Below are positions 33,182-41,871 of a stretch of DNA of 64,000 bases, in pieces (position 1 is the stretch's first letter; every line of letters starts with the position of its first letter). The stretch is from contig NZ_VIKT02000007.1 of the NCBI RefSeq assembly GCF_009371975.2, positions 1-64,000 of the forward strand, in the 5' to 3' direction. A program made the position numbers and the translations under genes. The DNA comes from Microcella pacifica. Its GTDB lineage: Bacteria; Actinomycetota; Actinomycetes; Actinomycetales; Microbacteriaceae. The notes below the pieces were generated by a model that searched no databases, was not told the DNA's origin, and saw nothing but the letters and a program-made list of their open reading frames with translations.

Positions 33182-34899
33182 GCGCGACACCGTCCCCCGG
33201 GGAGCCTGGGCCCGGGGAGCCGGGACCAGAGGCACCGGTGTCAGGGGAGCCGACACCCGGCCCACCCTCGGAGAGCTCGAGCCTTCGACGGGCGAGTCTC
33301 ATGCTCGCTTCCGGCACGGTCGTCTCCCGTCTCCTCGGCTTTGTGAGCGCCGTCATGCTCACGCAGACGATCGGCGCGCTCGGGTCGGGGGCGAACACCT
33401 TCGCTCTCGCGAACCAGTTGCCCAACAATATCTACGCGATCATCGCGGGCGGCGTGCTGAGCGCCGTTCTCGTGCCGCAGATCGTGCGAGCCCACAGCCA
33501 CGCCGACGGGGGTCGCGCCTACCTGAACCGCCTCATCACGGTCGGGCTCGTGGTCTTCCTCCTCGCCGCCGTCTTCGCGACCCTCGCCGCGCCCGCCCTC
33601 GTCGCGCTGTACGCGAGCCCCGCCGACGGCGCGACCGGTCGAGGATTCACCGAGCAGGAGCTCGCCCTCGCCACAGCCTTCGCCTACTGGTGCCTGCCCC
33701 AGGTGCTGTTCTACGCCCTGTACACGCTGTTCGGCGAGGTGCTCAACGCCCGCAAGGTCTTCGGCCCCTTCACGTGGGCCCCGGCGCTCAACAACGTCGT
33801 CACGATCGCGGGCCTCCTCCTGTTCGGCGTGCTCTTCGACGCCGACGTGCGCGATGCAGCGCAGTGGACCCCCGACATGATCGCCGTCCTCGGAGGCTCC
33901 GCCACGCTCGGCGTCGTCTGCCAGGCTCTCGTGCTCCTGCTCTTCTGGCGACGCGCGGGGCTGACGTTCCGCCCCGACTTCCGCTGGCGGGGAGTGGGGC
34001 TCGGGGCCACGGGGCGCGCCGCCGGGTGGGTCTTCGCGATGATCGTCGTGATGCAGCTCGGCGGGCTCGTGCAGACGCGCGTCGCCTCCGAGGCGGCCAC
34101 GGCCGATGATGCCTCGCTCATGGTCATGCGCACGGCGTGGCTGCTGTTCATGCTGCCGCACTCCGTGGTCGTCGTCTCGATGGTGACGGCGTACCTCACG
34201 CGCATGAGCGCTCGAGCCCGAGACGGCGACATCGCGGGCATTCGCGAGGACACTCGCACCGCGAGCATCCTCACCGTCCTCTTCATGGCCCTCGCGGCCA
34301 CTGGCCTCATCGCTCTCTCCGTGCCCATCGCCCGCATCTTCAGCGCCCCCGCCGTCGACCAGATCGCCATCGTGATCGCGGCCTTCGCGGTCGGGCTCGT
34401 GCCCTTCAGCGCCTACTTCGTCATCCAGCGCGTCCTCTACGCGCTCGACGACACCCCCCTCGCGTTCTGGCTGCAGGCCGCCCACACCGGCTTCTTCGTC
34501 GCCGGAGCGCTCGCGTGCCTCGCGCTGCCCACCGCGTGGATCGTTCCCGGAATCGGTCTCGTCACCTCCGCCGCGGGGGCCTTCCAACTCGTCCTCGGCG
34601 CGAGCGCCCTCTCCCGGAGGATCGGCGCCTTCGGCATGAGGACGGTGTGGCTGCGTGTCCTGCAATCGACCGGCGCGGGCGTGCTCGCCCTCGTCGTCGG
34701 GCTCCTCGCGAGCGGCGCGCTCGGGGCCTTCGCGCCGGGAGGGTTCGCGCGCGAGACGATCCCGGGTGCGATCGTCACGATCGCGGCCGTCGGCCTCCTC
34801 ATCGTCGTCGTCTACGCGCTCACGCTGTGGGTGCTGCGGGTTCCGGAGGCCACGCGTCTCGTCCGTCACGCTCGAGAGCGAGCTCGTCGCCGCCGCTGA
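33178..34899 (+). CDS. murJ: Lipid II flippase MurJ (MviN)
   Basis: The 573-residue polytopic protein has about 14 spans. A Pro/Gly-rich cytoplasmic N-terminus of about 40 residues precedes ASGTVVSRLLGFVSAVMLTQ and NQLPNNIYAIIAGGVLSA. These are typical of MurJ, which flips lipid II outward for peptidoglycan synthesis. There is no C-terminal pseudokinase extension as in mycobacteria; the protein ends in a short basic tail. It is coupled to DUF6049 and precedes trxB. Confidence 0.92.
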   Translation: MSATPSPGEPGPGEPGPEAPVSGEPTPGPPSESSSLRRASLMLASGTVVSRLLGFVSAVMLTQTIGALGSGANTFALANQLPNNIYAIIAGGVLSAVLVPQIVRAHSHADGGRAYLNRLITVGLVVFLLAAVFATLAAPALVALYASPADGATGRGFTEQELALATAFAYWCLPQVLFYALYTLFGEVLNARKVFGPFTWAPALNNVVTIAGLLLFGVLFDADVRDAAQWTPDMIAVLGGSATLGVVCQALVLLLFWRRAGLTFRPDFRWRGVGLGATGRAAGWVFAMIVVMQLGGLVQTRVASEAATADDASLMVMRTAWLLFMLPHSVVVVSMVTAYLTRMSARARDGDIAGIREDTRTASILTVLFMALAATGLIALSVPIARIFSAPAVDQIAIVIAAFAVGLVPFSAYFVIQRVLYALDDTPLAFWLQAAHTGFFVAGALACLALPTAWIVPGIGLVTSAAGAFQLVLGASALSRRIGAFGMRTVWLRVLQSTGAGVLALVVGLLASGALGAFAPGGFARETIPGAIVTIAAVGLLIVVVYALTLWVLRVPEATRLVRHARERARRRR

Positions 34900-35007
34900 C
34901 ATGGCCATCCGGTGAACAGCGCCGGGGCCGGAATAGCGCCGACCTAGACTGTGTTGGCACGGATAGCGTGTCGCACAGCGCGCACGAATCGGCAGTCGAG
35001 GGGAATC

Positions 35008-35967
35008 ATGCGTCAGGTCATCATCATCGGGTCCGGCCCCGCCGGCTACACCGCGGCCATCTACGCGGCGCGCGCCAACCTCGAGCCCTTGCTCATCGCC
35101 TCGTCCGTCGAATTCGGCGGCGAGCTCATGAAGACGACCGACGTCGAGAACTTCCCCGGCTTCCCCGAGGGCATCATGGGCCCCGACCTCATGACGCGCA
35201 TGCAACAGCAGGCGGAGCGCTTCGGCACCGAGATCGTCTACGACGACGTCACCGAGCTCGAGCTCGGCGGCGACGTCAAGGCCGTCACCCTCGGAAACGG
35301 CGACCGCCACGAGGCGCTCGCGATCATCTACGCGACCGGCTCGGCGTACCGCAAACTCGGCCTCGAGGACGAGGAGCGTCTGAGCGGCTACGGAGTCTCG
35401 TGGTGCGCCACGTGCGATGGTGCCTTCTTCCGCCAGAAGACCGTCGCGGTCGTCGGCGGCGGCGACTCGGCCATGGAGGAGGCGACCTTCCTCACGCGCT
35501 TCGCCGACAAGGTCTACGTCATCCACCGCTCCGAGACGCTCAGGGCCTCCCCGGCGATGCAGGATCGCGCCATGAAGGACCCGAAGATCGAGTTCCTCTT
35601 CAACAAGAGCGTTCAGCACATCTACGGCGGCGACCTCGTGACGGGTGTCGGCCTCGTCGACACGATCACGGGGGAGGAGTCGACTCTCGATGTGAGCGGA
35701 CTCTTCATCGCGATCGGCGCCGACCCGCGCACTCACCTCGTGCACGGCTCCCTCGAGCTCACCGAGCACGGCACGATCGCCGTCGAGGGCCGATCCTCGA
35801 GGACGAGCCTTCCCGGCGTCTTCGCAGCGGGCGACGTTCTCGACCCCACCTACCGGCAGGCGGTCACCGCCGCGGGCAGCGGCACGGTCGCGGCACTGGA
35901 TGCCCAGCACTACCTCGAGGGACTGACCGACGAGCTGCGCGCTCCCGTCGAGTCCGTTCCCGCCTGA
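35008..35967 (+). CDS. trxB: Thioredoxin reductase
   Basis: The 319-residue flavoenzyme has the FAD motif GSGPAGYTAAIYAARA, the redox pair WCATCDGAFF and the NADPH motif VGGGDSAMEEA. The terminal GDVLDPTYRQAVTAAGSG segment also fits. It reduces the thioredoxin encoded 45 bp downstream. The start follows GAGGGGAA. Earlier in-frame codons lack a ribosome site. Confidence 0.95.
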   Translation: MRQVIIIGSGPAGYTAAIYAARANLEPLLIASSVEFGGELMKTTDVENFPGFPEGIMGPDLMTRMQQQAERFGTEIVYDDVTELELGGDVKAVTLGNGDRHEALAIIYATGSAYRKLGLEDEERLSGYGVSWCATCDGAFFRQKTVAVVGGGDSAMEEATFLTRFADKVYVIHRSETLRASPAMQDRAMKDPKIEFLFNKSVQHIYGGDLVTGVGLVDTITGEESTLDVSGLFIAIGADPRTHLVHGSLELTEHGTIAVEGRSSRTSLPGVFAAGDVLDPTYRQAVTAAGSGTVAALDAQHYLEGLTDELRAPVESVPA

Positions 35968-36012
35968 TCAGCGCACCACGACACCGAACCCCGCACGAGC
36001 TAAGGAGATCCC

Positions 36013-36336
36013 ATGTCCACACGAGACGTCACCGACGCCACCTTCGAGTCCGAGGTCCTGCAGAGCGAGAAGACGATCATGGTCGACTTCTGGGCGGAGT
36101 GGTGCGGCCCGTGCCGCGCTGTCTCGCCGATCCTCGACGCCATCGCGACCGAGAACTCGGAGAAGATCGATATCGTCAAGCTCAACGTCGACGACAACCC
36201 CGAGACGGCGATGAAGTACCAGATCACGTCCATCCCCGCCATGAAGGTGTTCCGCGGAGGCGAGGTCGTCAAGACCGTCATCGGTGCGAAGCCCAAGCCG
36301 GCGCTCGAAGCCGATCTCGCCGAGTTCCTCGCGTAG
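36013..36336 (+). CDS. trxA: Thioredoxin
   Basis: The 107-residue thioredoxin has the active site WCGPCRA and the cis-Pro motif SIPAMKVF. AAGGAG lies just upstream. It forms a unit with trxB and is followed by a hairpin at 36376-36407. This pair is a standard neighbour of parAB and rnpA in actinobacteria. Confidence 0.95.
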   Translation: MSTRDVTDATFESEVLQSEKTIMVDFWAEWCGPCRAVSPILDAIATENSEKIDIVKLNVDDNPETAMKYQITSIPAMKVFRGGEVVKTVIGAKPKPALEADLAEFLA

Positions 36337-36375
36337 AGCGCGCTCCTCGACATCGCGACGCGTCCGCGCGCACCG

Positions 36376-36407
36376 AAGGCCCGCCCCCGATCCAGGGAGC
36401 GGGCCTT
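36376..36407 (+). terminator. Terminator-like hairpin after trxA
   Basis: AAGGCCCGC pairs perfectly with GCGGGCCTT across a 14-nt loop, 40 bp past the trxA stop. Only a weak T-rich stretch follows. Confidence 0.6.
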
Positions 36408-36476
36408 CTGCGTGTCTGCGCCTATCCTGGGGAGGGAGCACGACACCTGACGTCGGACCGAACGGGATGCACGACC

Positions 36477-37814
36477 ATGACCATTTCGCGTGAGGGCACG
36501 AACCTCGACCCCTGGTACGGGCACTATGCCGAGCGCACCGCCGGCCTGAGCGCCTCCGAGGTGCGCGCACTGTTCGCGGTGGCCTCACGGCCCGAGGTCG
36601 TCTCTCTCGCGGGCGGGATGCCCGCCGTCTCGGCCCTGCCGCTCGACACCGTCGCGGCCTCGATGGAACGCGTCATGACCGAGCGCGGCCCCGCGGCCCT
36701 GCAGTACGGCTCGGGTCAGGGGACCCCCGAGCTGCGCGAGCACATCCTCGAGATCATGGCCCTCGAGGGAATCCGCGCCGGCGTCGACGACGTCGTCGTC
36801 ACGACGGGCTCCCAGCAGGCCCTCGACCTCGTCGCAAAGCTCTTCCTCAACCCCGGCGATGTCGTCATCGCCGAGTCGCCCTCCTACGTGGGAGCGATGG
36901 GCATCTTCCGCTCGTACCAATCGGAGGTCGCCCATGTACCGATGGACGACGACGGGATGATCCCCCACGCCCTCACGGAGCGCATCGCCTCCCTGCGCGC
37001 GGCCGGCCGGTCGATCAAGCTCCTGTACCTCATCCCGAACTTCCACAACCCTGCCGGGGTGACTCTGTCGGCCGAGCGCCGCCTCGAGATCCTCGATATT
37101 GCGCGCAAGAATGACATTCTGATCATCGAGGACAACCCATATGGGTTGTTGTGGTTCGATCGACCGGCTCCGCAGGCGATGCGCTCCGTCGACGACGAGG
37201 GCATCGTCTACCTGGGCTCGTTCTCGAAGACCTTCGCGCCGGGGTTCCGGGTGGGGTGGGCGCTCGCACCGCACGCCATCCGCGAGAAGCTCGTCCTCGC
37301 CGCCGAGTCGGCCATCCTGAGCCCGAGCTCGCTCAATCAGATGATCATCAGCGACTACCTCGATCGTGCCGACTGGCGCGGCCAGGTCGACGTGTTCCGC
37401 GGGCTCTATCGCGAGCGCCGCGACGCGATGCTCGATGCCCTCGACCACTACTTGCCCGACCTCACCTGGACCGTGCCCAACGGGGGCTTCTACGTGTGGC
37501 TCACGCTGCCCAGCGGTCTCGACTCCAAGGGCATGCTGCCCCGCGCCGTCAAGGAGCTCGTCGCCTACACACCCGGCACGGCGTTCTACGCCGACGGCTC
37601 CGGCCGCGAGGCCCTGCGTCTCGCCTTCTGCTATCCCGAGGCCGACCAGGTGCGGGAGGGCGTGCGTCGACTCGCGACCGTCGTGCGCAGCGAGACGGAG
37701 CTGCTGCAGACGTTCTCGCCCACCGGTCCCATCGAGACCGTGCACCGACCGCACGCGAGCGCGCCCGCTCCGCAGTCAGAGCCCCTGCACCCGGCCGAGC
37801 GGGGCCCGCGATGA
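36477..37814 (+). CDS. Class I/II PLP-dependent aminotransferase (2-aminoadipate type)
   Basis: The 445-residue fold-type I enzyme has the GGMPAVSALP start typical of the LysN/2-aminoadipate group. NFHNPAGVTLS, EDNPYGLLWF and the PLP-lysine motif GSFSKTFAPGFRVGW follow. No GntR DNA-binding domain is attached, so it is not a MocR regulator. The substrate cannot be told from sequence. Its stop overlaps the ligase gene by 4 bases, so the two probably work in one path. Confidence 0.82.
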   Translation: MTISREGTNLDPWYGHYAERTAGLSASEVRALFAVASRPEVVSLAGGMPAVSALPLDTVAASMERVMTERGPAALQYGSGQGTPELREHILEIMALEGIRAGVDDVVVTTGSQQALDLVAKLFLNPGDVVIAESPSYVGAMGIFRSYQSEVAHVPMDDDGMIPHALTERIASLRAAGRSIKLLYLIPNFHNPAGVTLSAERRLEILDIARKNDILIIEDNPYGLLWFDRPAPQAMRSVDDEGIVYLGSFSKTFAPGFRVGWALAPHAIREKLVLAAESAILSPSSLNQMIISDYLDRADWRGQVDVFRGLYRERRDAMLDALDHYLPDLTWTVPNGGFYVWLTLPSGLDSKGMLPRAVKELVAYTPGTAFYADGSGREALRLAFCYPEADQVREGVRRLATVVRSETELLQTFSPTGPIETVHRPHASAPAPQSEPLHPAERGPR

Positions 37815-38779
37815 CGGGGGGCGGCCCGCGGGCCGAACGCGTCGTCGTGCTGGCAGGAGGGATCTCCCACGAGAGAGACATCTCGTTGCGCTCCGGCCGA
37901 CAGGTCGCCGACGCTCTCGCCGCCCACGGTCTGCACGTCGAGCTGCGCGACCCTGACGCCTCCCTGCTGCCGAGCCTCATGGCGGAGCCGCCCGACGTCA
38001 TCTGGCCGACGCTGCACGGAGCGAGCGGCGAGGACGGCGCTCTGCGCAGCCTCCTCGAATTCCTCGGCCTGCCGTACGTCGGCTCCTCCGCGAGCGCGAC
38101 GCGACTCGCCTGGGACAAGCCCACGGCCAAGTCGCTCGTCGGCCGGGTCGGGGTGCCCACACCGCACTCGATCACTCTCACGCGGGACGCCTTCCGCGAG
38201 CTCGGTGCCGAGAGCGTGCTCGACGTCGTGCGCGGCGAGCTGCCGCCTCCTGTCGCCGTCAAGCCGGCCCAGGGCGGCTCGGCGCAGGGCGTCAGCCTCG
38301 TCGACACCGACGAGGAGCTGAGGCGGGCCATGGTGCTCGCGTACACGTACTGCGACGTCGCCCTCATCGAGCAGCGCATCCGCGGCACCGAGGTCTGCAT
38401 CGGCGTCATCGACACGGGGGATGGCCCCGTGGCGCTGCCCCCCGTCGAGATCGAGCCGCTCTCGGGCTTCTACGACTTCGAGGCGCGCTACAACGCGGGA
38501 GCGACGCGGTTCTACGCCCCCGCCCGCATCGACGGCGCCGTCGCAGAGCGCGCCACCGAGGTAGCCCTCGCCTCGCACGAGGCTCTCGGCCTGCGCCACC
38601 TCAGTCGCATCGACCTCATCATCGACGGCACGGGCACGCCGTGGTTCCTCGAGGCGAGCGTCATGCCGGGGCTCACCGAGACCTCGACCCTCGCGCTCGC
38701 GCTCGACGCCGCCGGGCACGATGTCGGGTGGGTCTACGCAGAGCTCGCGCAGGCAGCGGTGCGCGACGCGCGGCGCTGA
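37811..38779 (+). CDS. D-alanine--D-alanine ligase-like ATP-grasp protein
   Basis: The 322-residue protein has the Ddl N-terminal motif VVLAGGISHERDISLRSG, an ATP-grasp core (VAVKPAQGGSAQGVSLV) and a C-terminal metal/substrate loop. Canonical Ddl has E-x-N-T-x-PG there, but this protein reads EASVMPGLTETS, so the usual Asn metal ligand is replaced by Ser. It may be a ligase with altered substrate or a divergent second Ddl. It is coupled to the aminotransferase (ATGA overlap) and sits between trxA and parB. Its identity as the cell-wall Ddl is uncertain. Confidence 0.7.
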   Translation: MTGGGPRAERVVVLAGGISHERDISLRSGRQVADALAAHGLHVELRDPDASLLPSLMAEPPDVIWPTLHGASGEDGALRSLLEFLGLPYVGSSASATRLAWDKPTAKSLVGRVGVPTPHSITLTRDAFRELGAESVLDVVRGELPPPVAVKPAQGGSAQGVSLVDTDEELRRAMVLAYTYCDVALIEQRIRGTEVCIGVIDTGDGPVALPPVEIEPLSGFYDFEARYNAGATRFYAPARIDGAVAERATEVALASHEALGLRHLSRIDLIIDGTGTPWFLEASVMPGLTETSTLALALDAAGHDVGWVYAELAQAAVRDARR

Positions 38780-38796
38780 GCGAGGGTCGCCGCGGT

Positions 38797-39750
38797 TCAG
38801 CGGAAGCCGGGTTCGCCCAGCTCGCCCAGGATGCGATTGAGGTCGGCCACGGTCGCGAAGTCGATCACGACCGTGCCCTTTTTCTGACCGAGGGAGATCG
38901 CGACCCGAGTGTCGAGCCGATCGCCGAGGCGCTCCGCGATCTCATTGAGCTGACCCTGGCGGCCGCCGGCCGCGGGCTTGCGCTTCGCCGCGCCTCCCGC
39001 CGCACCCTTGCCGGTGACCGCCTGGGCGGCCGCCTCGGCTTGACGCACCGAGAGCTCCTCGTTCACGATCTTGTCGGCAAGGCGAGCCATGGCATCGACC
39101 GACCCTGTGGAGAGGATCGCGCGCGCGTGACCCGCCGAAAGCACCCCGGCGGCGACGCGGGACTGCACGGCCTCGGGCAGGCGCAGGAGACGCAGGGTAT
39201 TGGTGATCTGAGGGCGCGAGCGGCCAAGGCGCTCCGCCAGCTGCTCCTGCGTGATACCGAAGTCCTCGAGCAACTGCTGGTACGCGCTCGCCTCCTCGAG
39301 CGGGTTCAGCTGAGCGCGATGGAGATTCTCGAGCAGAGCATCCCGCAGCATGGCGTCGTCGGCGGTATTGCGCACGATCGCGGGGATCGCGTCGAGACCG
39401 GCGAGGGTGGATGCTCGCAGTCGACGCTCGCCCATGATGAGCTCGTAGCGCGGCTCGCCGGCACCCGCTCCCGTGCGCTCGCGCACCACGATGGGCTGCA
39501 GCACCCCGAACTCGCGCACGGAGTGCACGAGCTCCTCGAGCGCTTCAGGGTCGAACTCGGTGCGCGGCTGCTGCGGGTTGGGCACGATGTCGGCCGGCGC
39601 GATCGCCGCGAGGCGGGCCCCGGGAACGGCGGAGAGATCTCCCTCCGCCGGTGCTGGCTGAGGGAAGAAGACGTCGACCGGCCGATCGCCGTCGGCCATC
39701 GGAATGAGCGCGCCGATGCCGCGGCCGAGCCCCGTTCTCTTGGTCGCCAT
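38797..39750 (-). CDS. parB: Chromosome partitioning protein ParB
   Basis: The 317-residue CTPase/DNA-binding protein begins MATKRTGLGRGIGALIPM. It has the GERRLRAS arginine-rich motif and the helix-turn-helix (QEQLAERLGRSRPQITNTLR) that recognises parS. The start overlaps the parA stop (ATGA). Two parS sites lie within 1.7 kb. A longer frame reaching into parA is rejected. Confidence 0.95.
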   Translation of the reverse strand: MATKRTGLGRGIGALIPMADGDRPVDVFFPQPAPAEGDLSAVPGARLAAIAPADIVPNPQQPRTEFDPEALEELVHSVREFGVLQPIVVRERTGAGAGEPRYELIMGERRLRASTLAGLDAIPAIVRNTADDAMLRDALLENLHRAQLNPLEEASAYQQLLEDFGITQEQLAERLGRSRPQITNTLRLLRLPEAVQSRVAAGVLSAGHARAILSTGSVDAMARLADKIVNEELSVRQAEAAAQAVTGKGAAGGAAKRKPAAGGRQGQLNEIAERLGDRLDTRVAISLGQKKGTVVIDFATVADLNRILGELGEPGFR

Positions 39751-40643
39751 CAGGTTGCCGCGCCTCTCTGTGCGATCTCGGCGGCCGCCTCGAGGTACGA
39801 GAGGGAGCCGGGGGAGCTGGTGTCGTAGCTGATGACGCTCTGCCCGTAGCTGGGCGCCTCGCTGATGCGGACGGAGCGGGGGATGAGGGTCGTGAGCACC
39901 TGGTCGGGGAAGTGCTGGCGCACGTCGTCGGCGACCTGGTTCGCGAGGTTGGTGCGCGAGTCGTACATCGTCAGCAGGATCGTCGAGACGCGCAGCTCGG
40001 GGTTGAGGTGCTTCTCGATGAGTTCGATGCTGTTGAGTAGCTGGCTCAACCCCTCGAGCGCGTAGTACTCGCACTGAATGGGGATGAGTACCTCGCGAGC
40101 CGCGACGAACGCGTTGATCGTCAGGAGGCCGAGCGAGGGGGGGCAGTCGATGAAGACGTAGTGCACGGGCTCATCGAGCTGAGCGAGGTACGCGTCGAGC
40201 GCGGTGCGCAAGCGCTGCTCGCGTGCGACGAGGGAGACGAGCTCGATCTCCGCCCCTGCGAGATGGATCGTGGCCGGCACGCAGTAGAGGTGCTCGAACT
40301 CGGGGCTCTTCTGCACGACGTCCTGCAGGGCAGAGTCGCCCACGACGACGTCGTAGACGCTCGCGGTGTCGGCGCGGTGCTCCACACCGAGAGCCGTCGA
40401 GGCGTTGCCCTGGGGGTCGAGGTCGATCACGAGCACTCGTGCACCCGACCGGGCGAGGGCCGCCGCGAGGTTCACGGTCGTCGTCGTCTTGCCGACACCG
40501 CCCTTCTGGTTCGACACGGTGATGACGCGCGTCGACTCGGGCAGCGGAAAGGCGCGAGCCTCGAGCGCCATGCGCCGACGGGTGATGTCGGCGATCTCCC
40601 GTGCCAGCGGCGTGGTGTCGTCGTAGGTGCCGTCCGTCGTCAC
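39750..40643 (-). CDS. parA: Chromosome partitioning ATPase ParA (Soj)
   Basis: The 297-residue deviant-Walker ATPase has NQKGGVGKTTTTVNL near residue 45, VLVIDLDPQGNAST and IDCPPSLGLLTINA. It moves ParB-parS complexes during chromosome segregation. A GTG start fits the frame and family; a parS site lies 21 bp upstream. The gene follows rsmG on the minus strand. Confidence 0.95.
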   Translation of the reverse strand: MTTDGTYDDTTPLAREIADITRRRMALEARAFPLPESTRVITVSNQKGGVGKTTTTVNLAAALARSGARVLVIDLDPQGNASTALGVEHRADTASVYDVVVGDSALQDVVQKSPEFEHLYCVPATIHLAGAEIELVSLVAREQRLRTALDAYLAQLDEPVHYVFIDCPPSLGLLTINAFVAAREVLIPIQCEYYALEGLSQLLNSIELIEKHLNPELRVSTILLTMYDSRTNLANQVADDVRQHFPDQVLTTLIPRSVRISEAPSYGQSVISYDTSSPGSLSYLEAAAEIAQRGAAT

Positions 40644-40663
40644 CGATGAGCCTCCCGCTCGAA

Positions 40664-40679
40664 TGTTTCACGTGAAACG
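40664..40679. promoter_or_regulatory. parS site (15/16 match)
   Basis: TGTTTCACGTGAAACG matches the universal parS consensus TGTTTCACGTGAAACA except for the last base. The inner 14-bp palindrome is perfect. It lies between parA and rsmG. Confidence 0.93.
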
Positions 40680-40722
40680 GGCGCTGTCCTCAGCGCCCGT
40701 CCTGATCCCTGGGCGATGCGCC

Positions 40723-41364
40723 TCAGGATGCCCCGACCACTGTAGCCCGAAACAACCGGGTCGCCTCCGGCAGGAGGTCCCCGCCGAGCTCGAGCACCTC
40801 GTGCTCGTGAATGCCGTGCCGTCGCAGCACGGATCGCGCCGCCGTGATCTCCTCGTGGATGCGCGCCCCCTTGAGGAAGAGCAGCTGGCCACCGGGGGGG
40901 AGGAGCGGAACGGTCAGGGGGACGAGCTTGGTCAGAGCGCTCACCGCTCGGGCGGTCACCTGGTCGAACGGGCCGGCTTCCACGGCGTCCTCGGCGCGCG
41001 CTCGCAGCACCGTGACGTTGCGCAGGCCGAGGCGTTCGGTCTCCGCGAGGAGCCACGTCGTGCGCCTCTCCATGGGCTCGATCAGCACGAGCTCGACATC
41101 CGGTCGCGCGATCGCGAGCACAAGACCGGGCAGACCGGCGCCGCTGCCGACGTCTGCGACCCGGGCGCCGGCGGTCAGCAGAGGGGCGACGAGCGCGCAG
41201 TTGAGGAGGTGGCGCGACCACAGTCGAGCGGCCTCCAGCGGTCCGATGAGACCGAGCTCGTCACCCTCCTCCGCGAGGTGCTCCGCGAACTCGCGGGCGT
41301 GCTCCAGACGATCGCCGAGGATCTGGCGTGCGCTCTCCGGTTCAGGCTCGAGATCAGTCGTCAT
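40723..41364 (-). CDS. rsmG: 16S rRNA (guanine-N7) methyltransferase RsmG
   Basis: The 213-residue methyltransferase has the SAM motif VADVGSGAGLPGLVLAI and the ARAVSALTKL segment of RsmG (GidB). The family methylates G527 of 16S rRNA. The ATG is built from the end of the upstream parS site, leaving no room for a normal ribosome site. Translation may depend on coupling or on a weak site. It is in the usual khpB-rsmG-parA order. Confidence 0.93.
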   Translation of the reverse strand: MTTDLEPEPESARQILGDRLEHAREFAEHLAEEGDELGLIGPLEAARLWSRHLLNCALVAPLLTAGARVADVGSGAGLPGLVLAIARPDVELVLIEPMERRTTWLLAETERLGLRNVTVLRARAEDAVEAGPFDQVTARAVSALTKLVPLTVPLLPPGGQLLFLKGARIHEEITAARSVLRRHGIHEHEVLELGGDLLPEATRLFRATVVGAS

Positions 41365-41379
41365 GTTTCACGTGAAACA
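41364..41379. promoter_or_regulatory. parS site (perfect)
   Basis: TGTTTCACGTGAAACA is an exact match to the bacterial parS consensus. It spans the first bases of rsmG and its upstream gap. Together with the site at 40664 it flanks rsmG, 700 bp apart. Confidence 0.97.
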
Positions 41380-41385
41380 TGCGCG

Positions 41386-41871
41386 CTAGGCGCGACGGAT
41401 GACCGTGTGCCGCTCCGCGCCCTCGCCCTCGGACTCCGAGGTGAAGCCGCGCTCGGCGACGAGATCGTGCACGAGCTTGCGCTCGTAGCTCGACATCGGC
41501 GGGAGGGCGGCTGAGGAGGCCCCCTCCTCGATGCGCTCGACGGCACGATTCACGAGACGCTGAAGCTCTTCCGCGCGGGCATCGCGCGAGCCGGCGATGT
41601 CGAGGATGAGACGAGAGAACTCGCCCGTGCGCGCGAGCACCGCGAGTCGCGTGAGCTCCTGGAGGGCGGAGACGGTCTCGGGCTTCGAGAGCGTGCGCAG
41701 AGCATCCGGCTCCTCGGCCGCGACCGAGAGGTACACCCGACCCGCACGCTCCTCGATGTCGAGGTCGCCGTCGAGGTCGGCGATGTCGAGAAGCTCCTCG
41801 AGATAGTCGGCTGCGACCTCGCCCTCATCGAGCACGGGGTCGATGGTCGTGGGGGTGGCGTCGTCGCTCAT
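41386..41871 (-). CDS. khpB: KhpB/Jag-type RNA-binding protein (KH-R3H)
   Basis: The 161-residue protein has a KH-like domain (about 20-100) and a C-terminal R3H domain with SSYERKLVHDLVAERG, including the R-x3-H motif. It lacks the long N-terminal Jag domain of Firmicutes, as is normal in actinobacteria. It binds RNA and is linked to cell-wall and division control in other bacteria. The ATG overlaps the yidC stop. Confidence 0.9.
   Translation of the reverse strand: MSDDATPTTIDPVLDEGEVAADYLEELLDIADLDGDLDIEERAGRVYLSVAAEEPDALRTLSKPETVSALQELTRLAVLARTGEFSRLILDIAGSRDARAEELQRLVNRAVERIEEGASSAALPPMSSYERKLVHDLVAERGFTSESEGEGAERHTVIRRA

Noticed and set aside
33241-35910. Long minus-strand frame opposite murJ and trxB (889 codons)
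   Set aside because: It is antisense to well-identified genes, low in complexity and without motifs or ribosome site.
34137-36476. Long extension upstream of the aminotransferase
   Set aside because: It runs across murJ and trxB/trxA in another frame; the real start is the ATG at 36477 with family homology beginning there.
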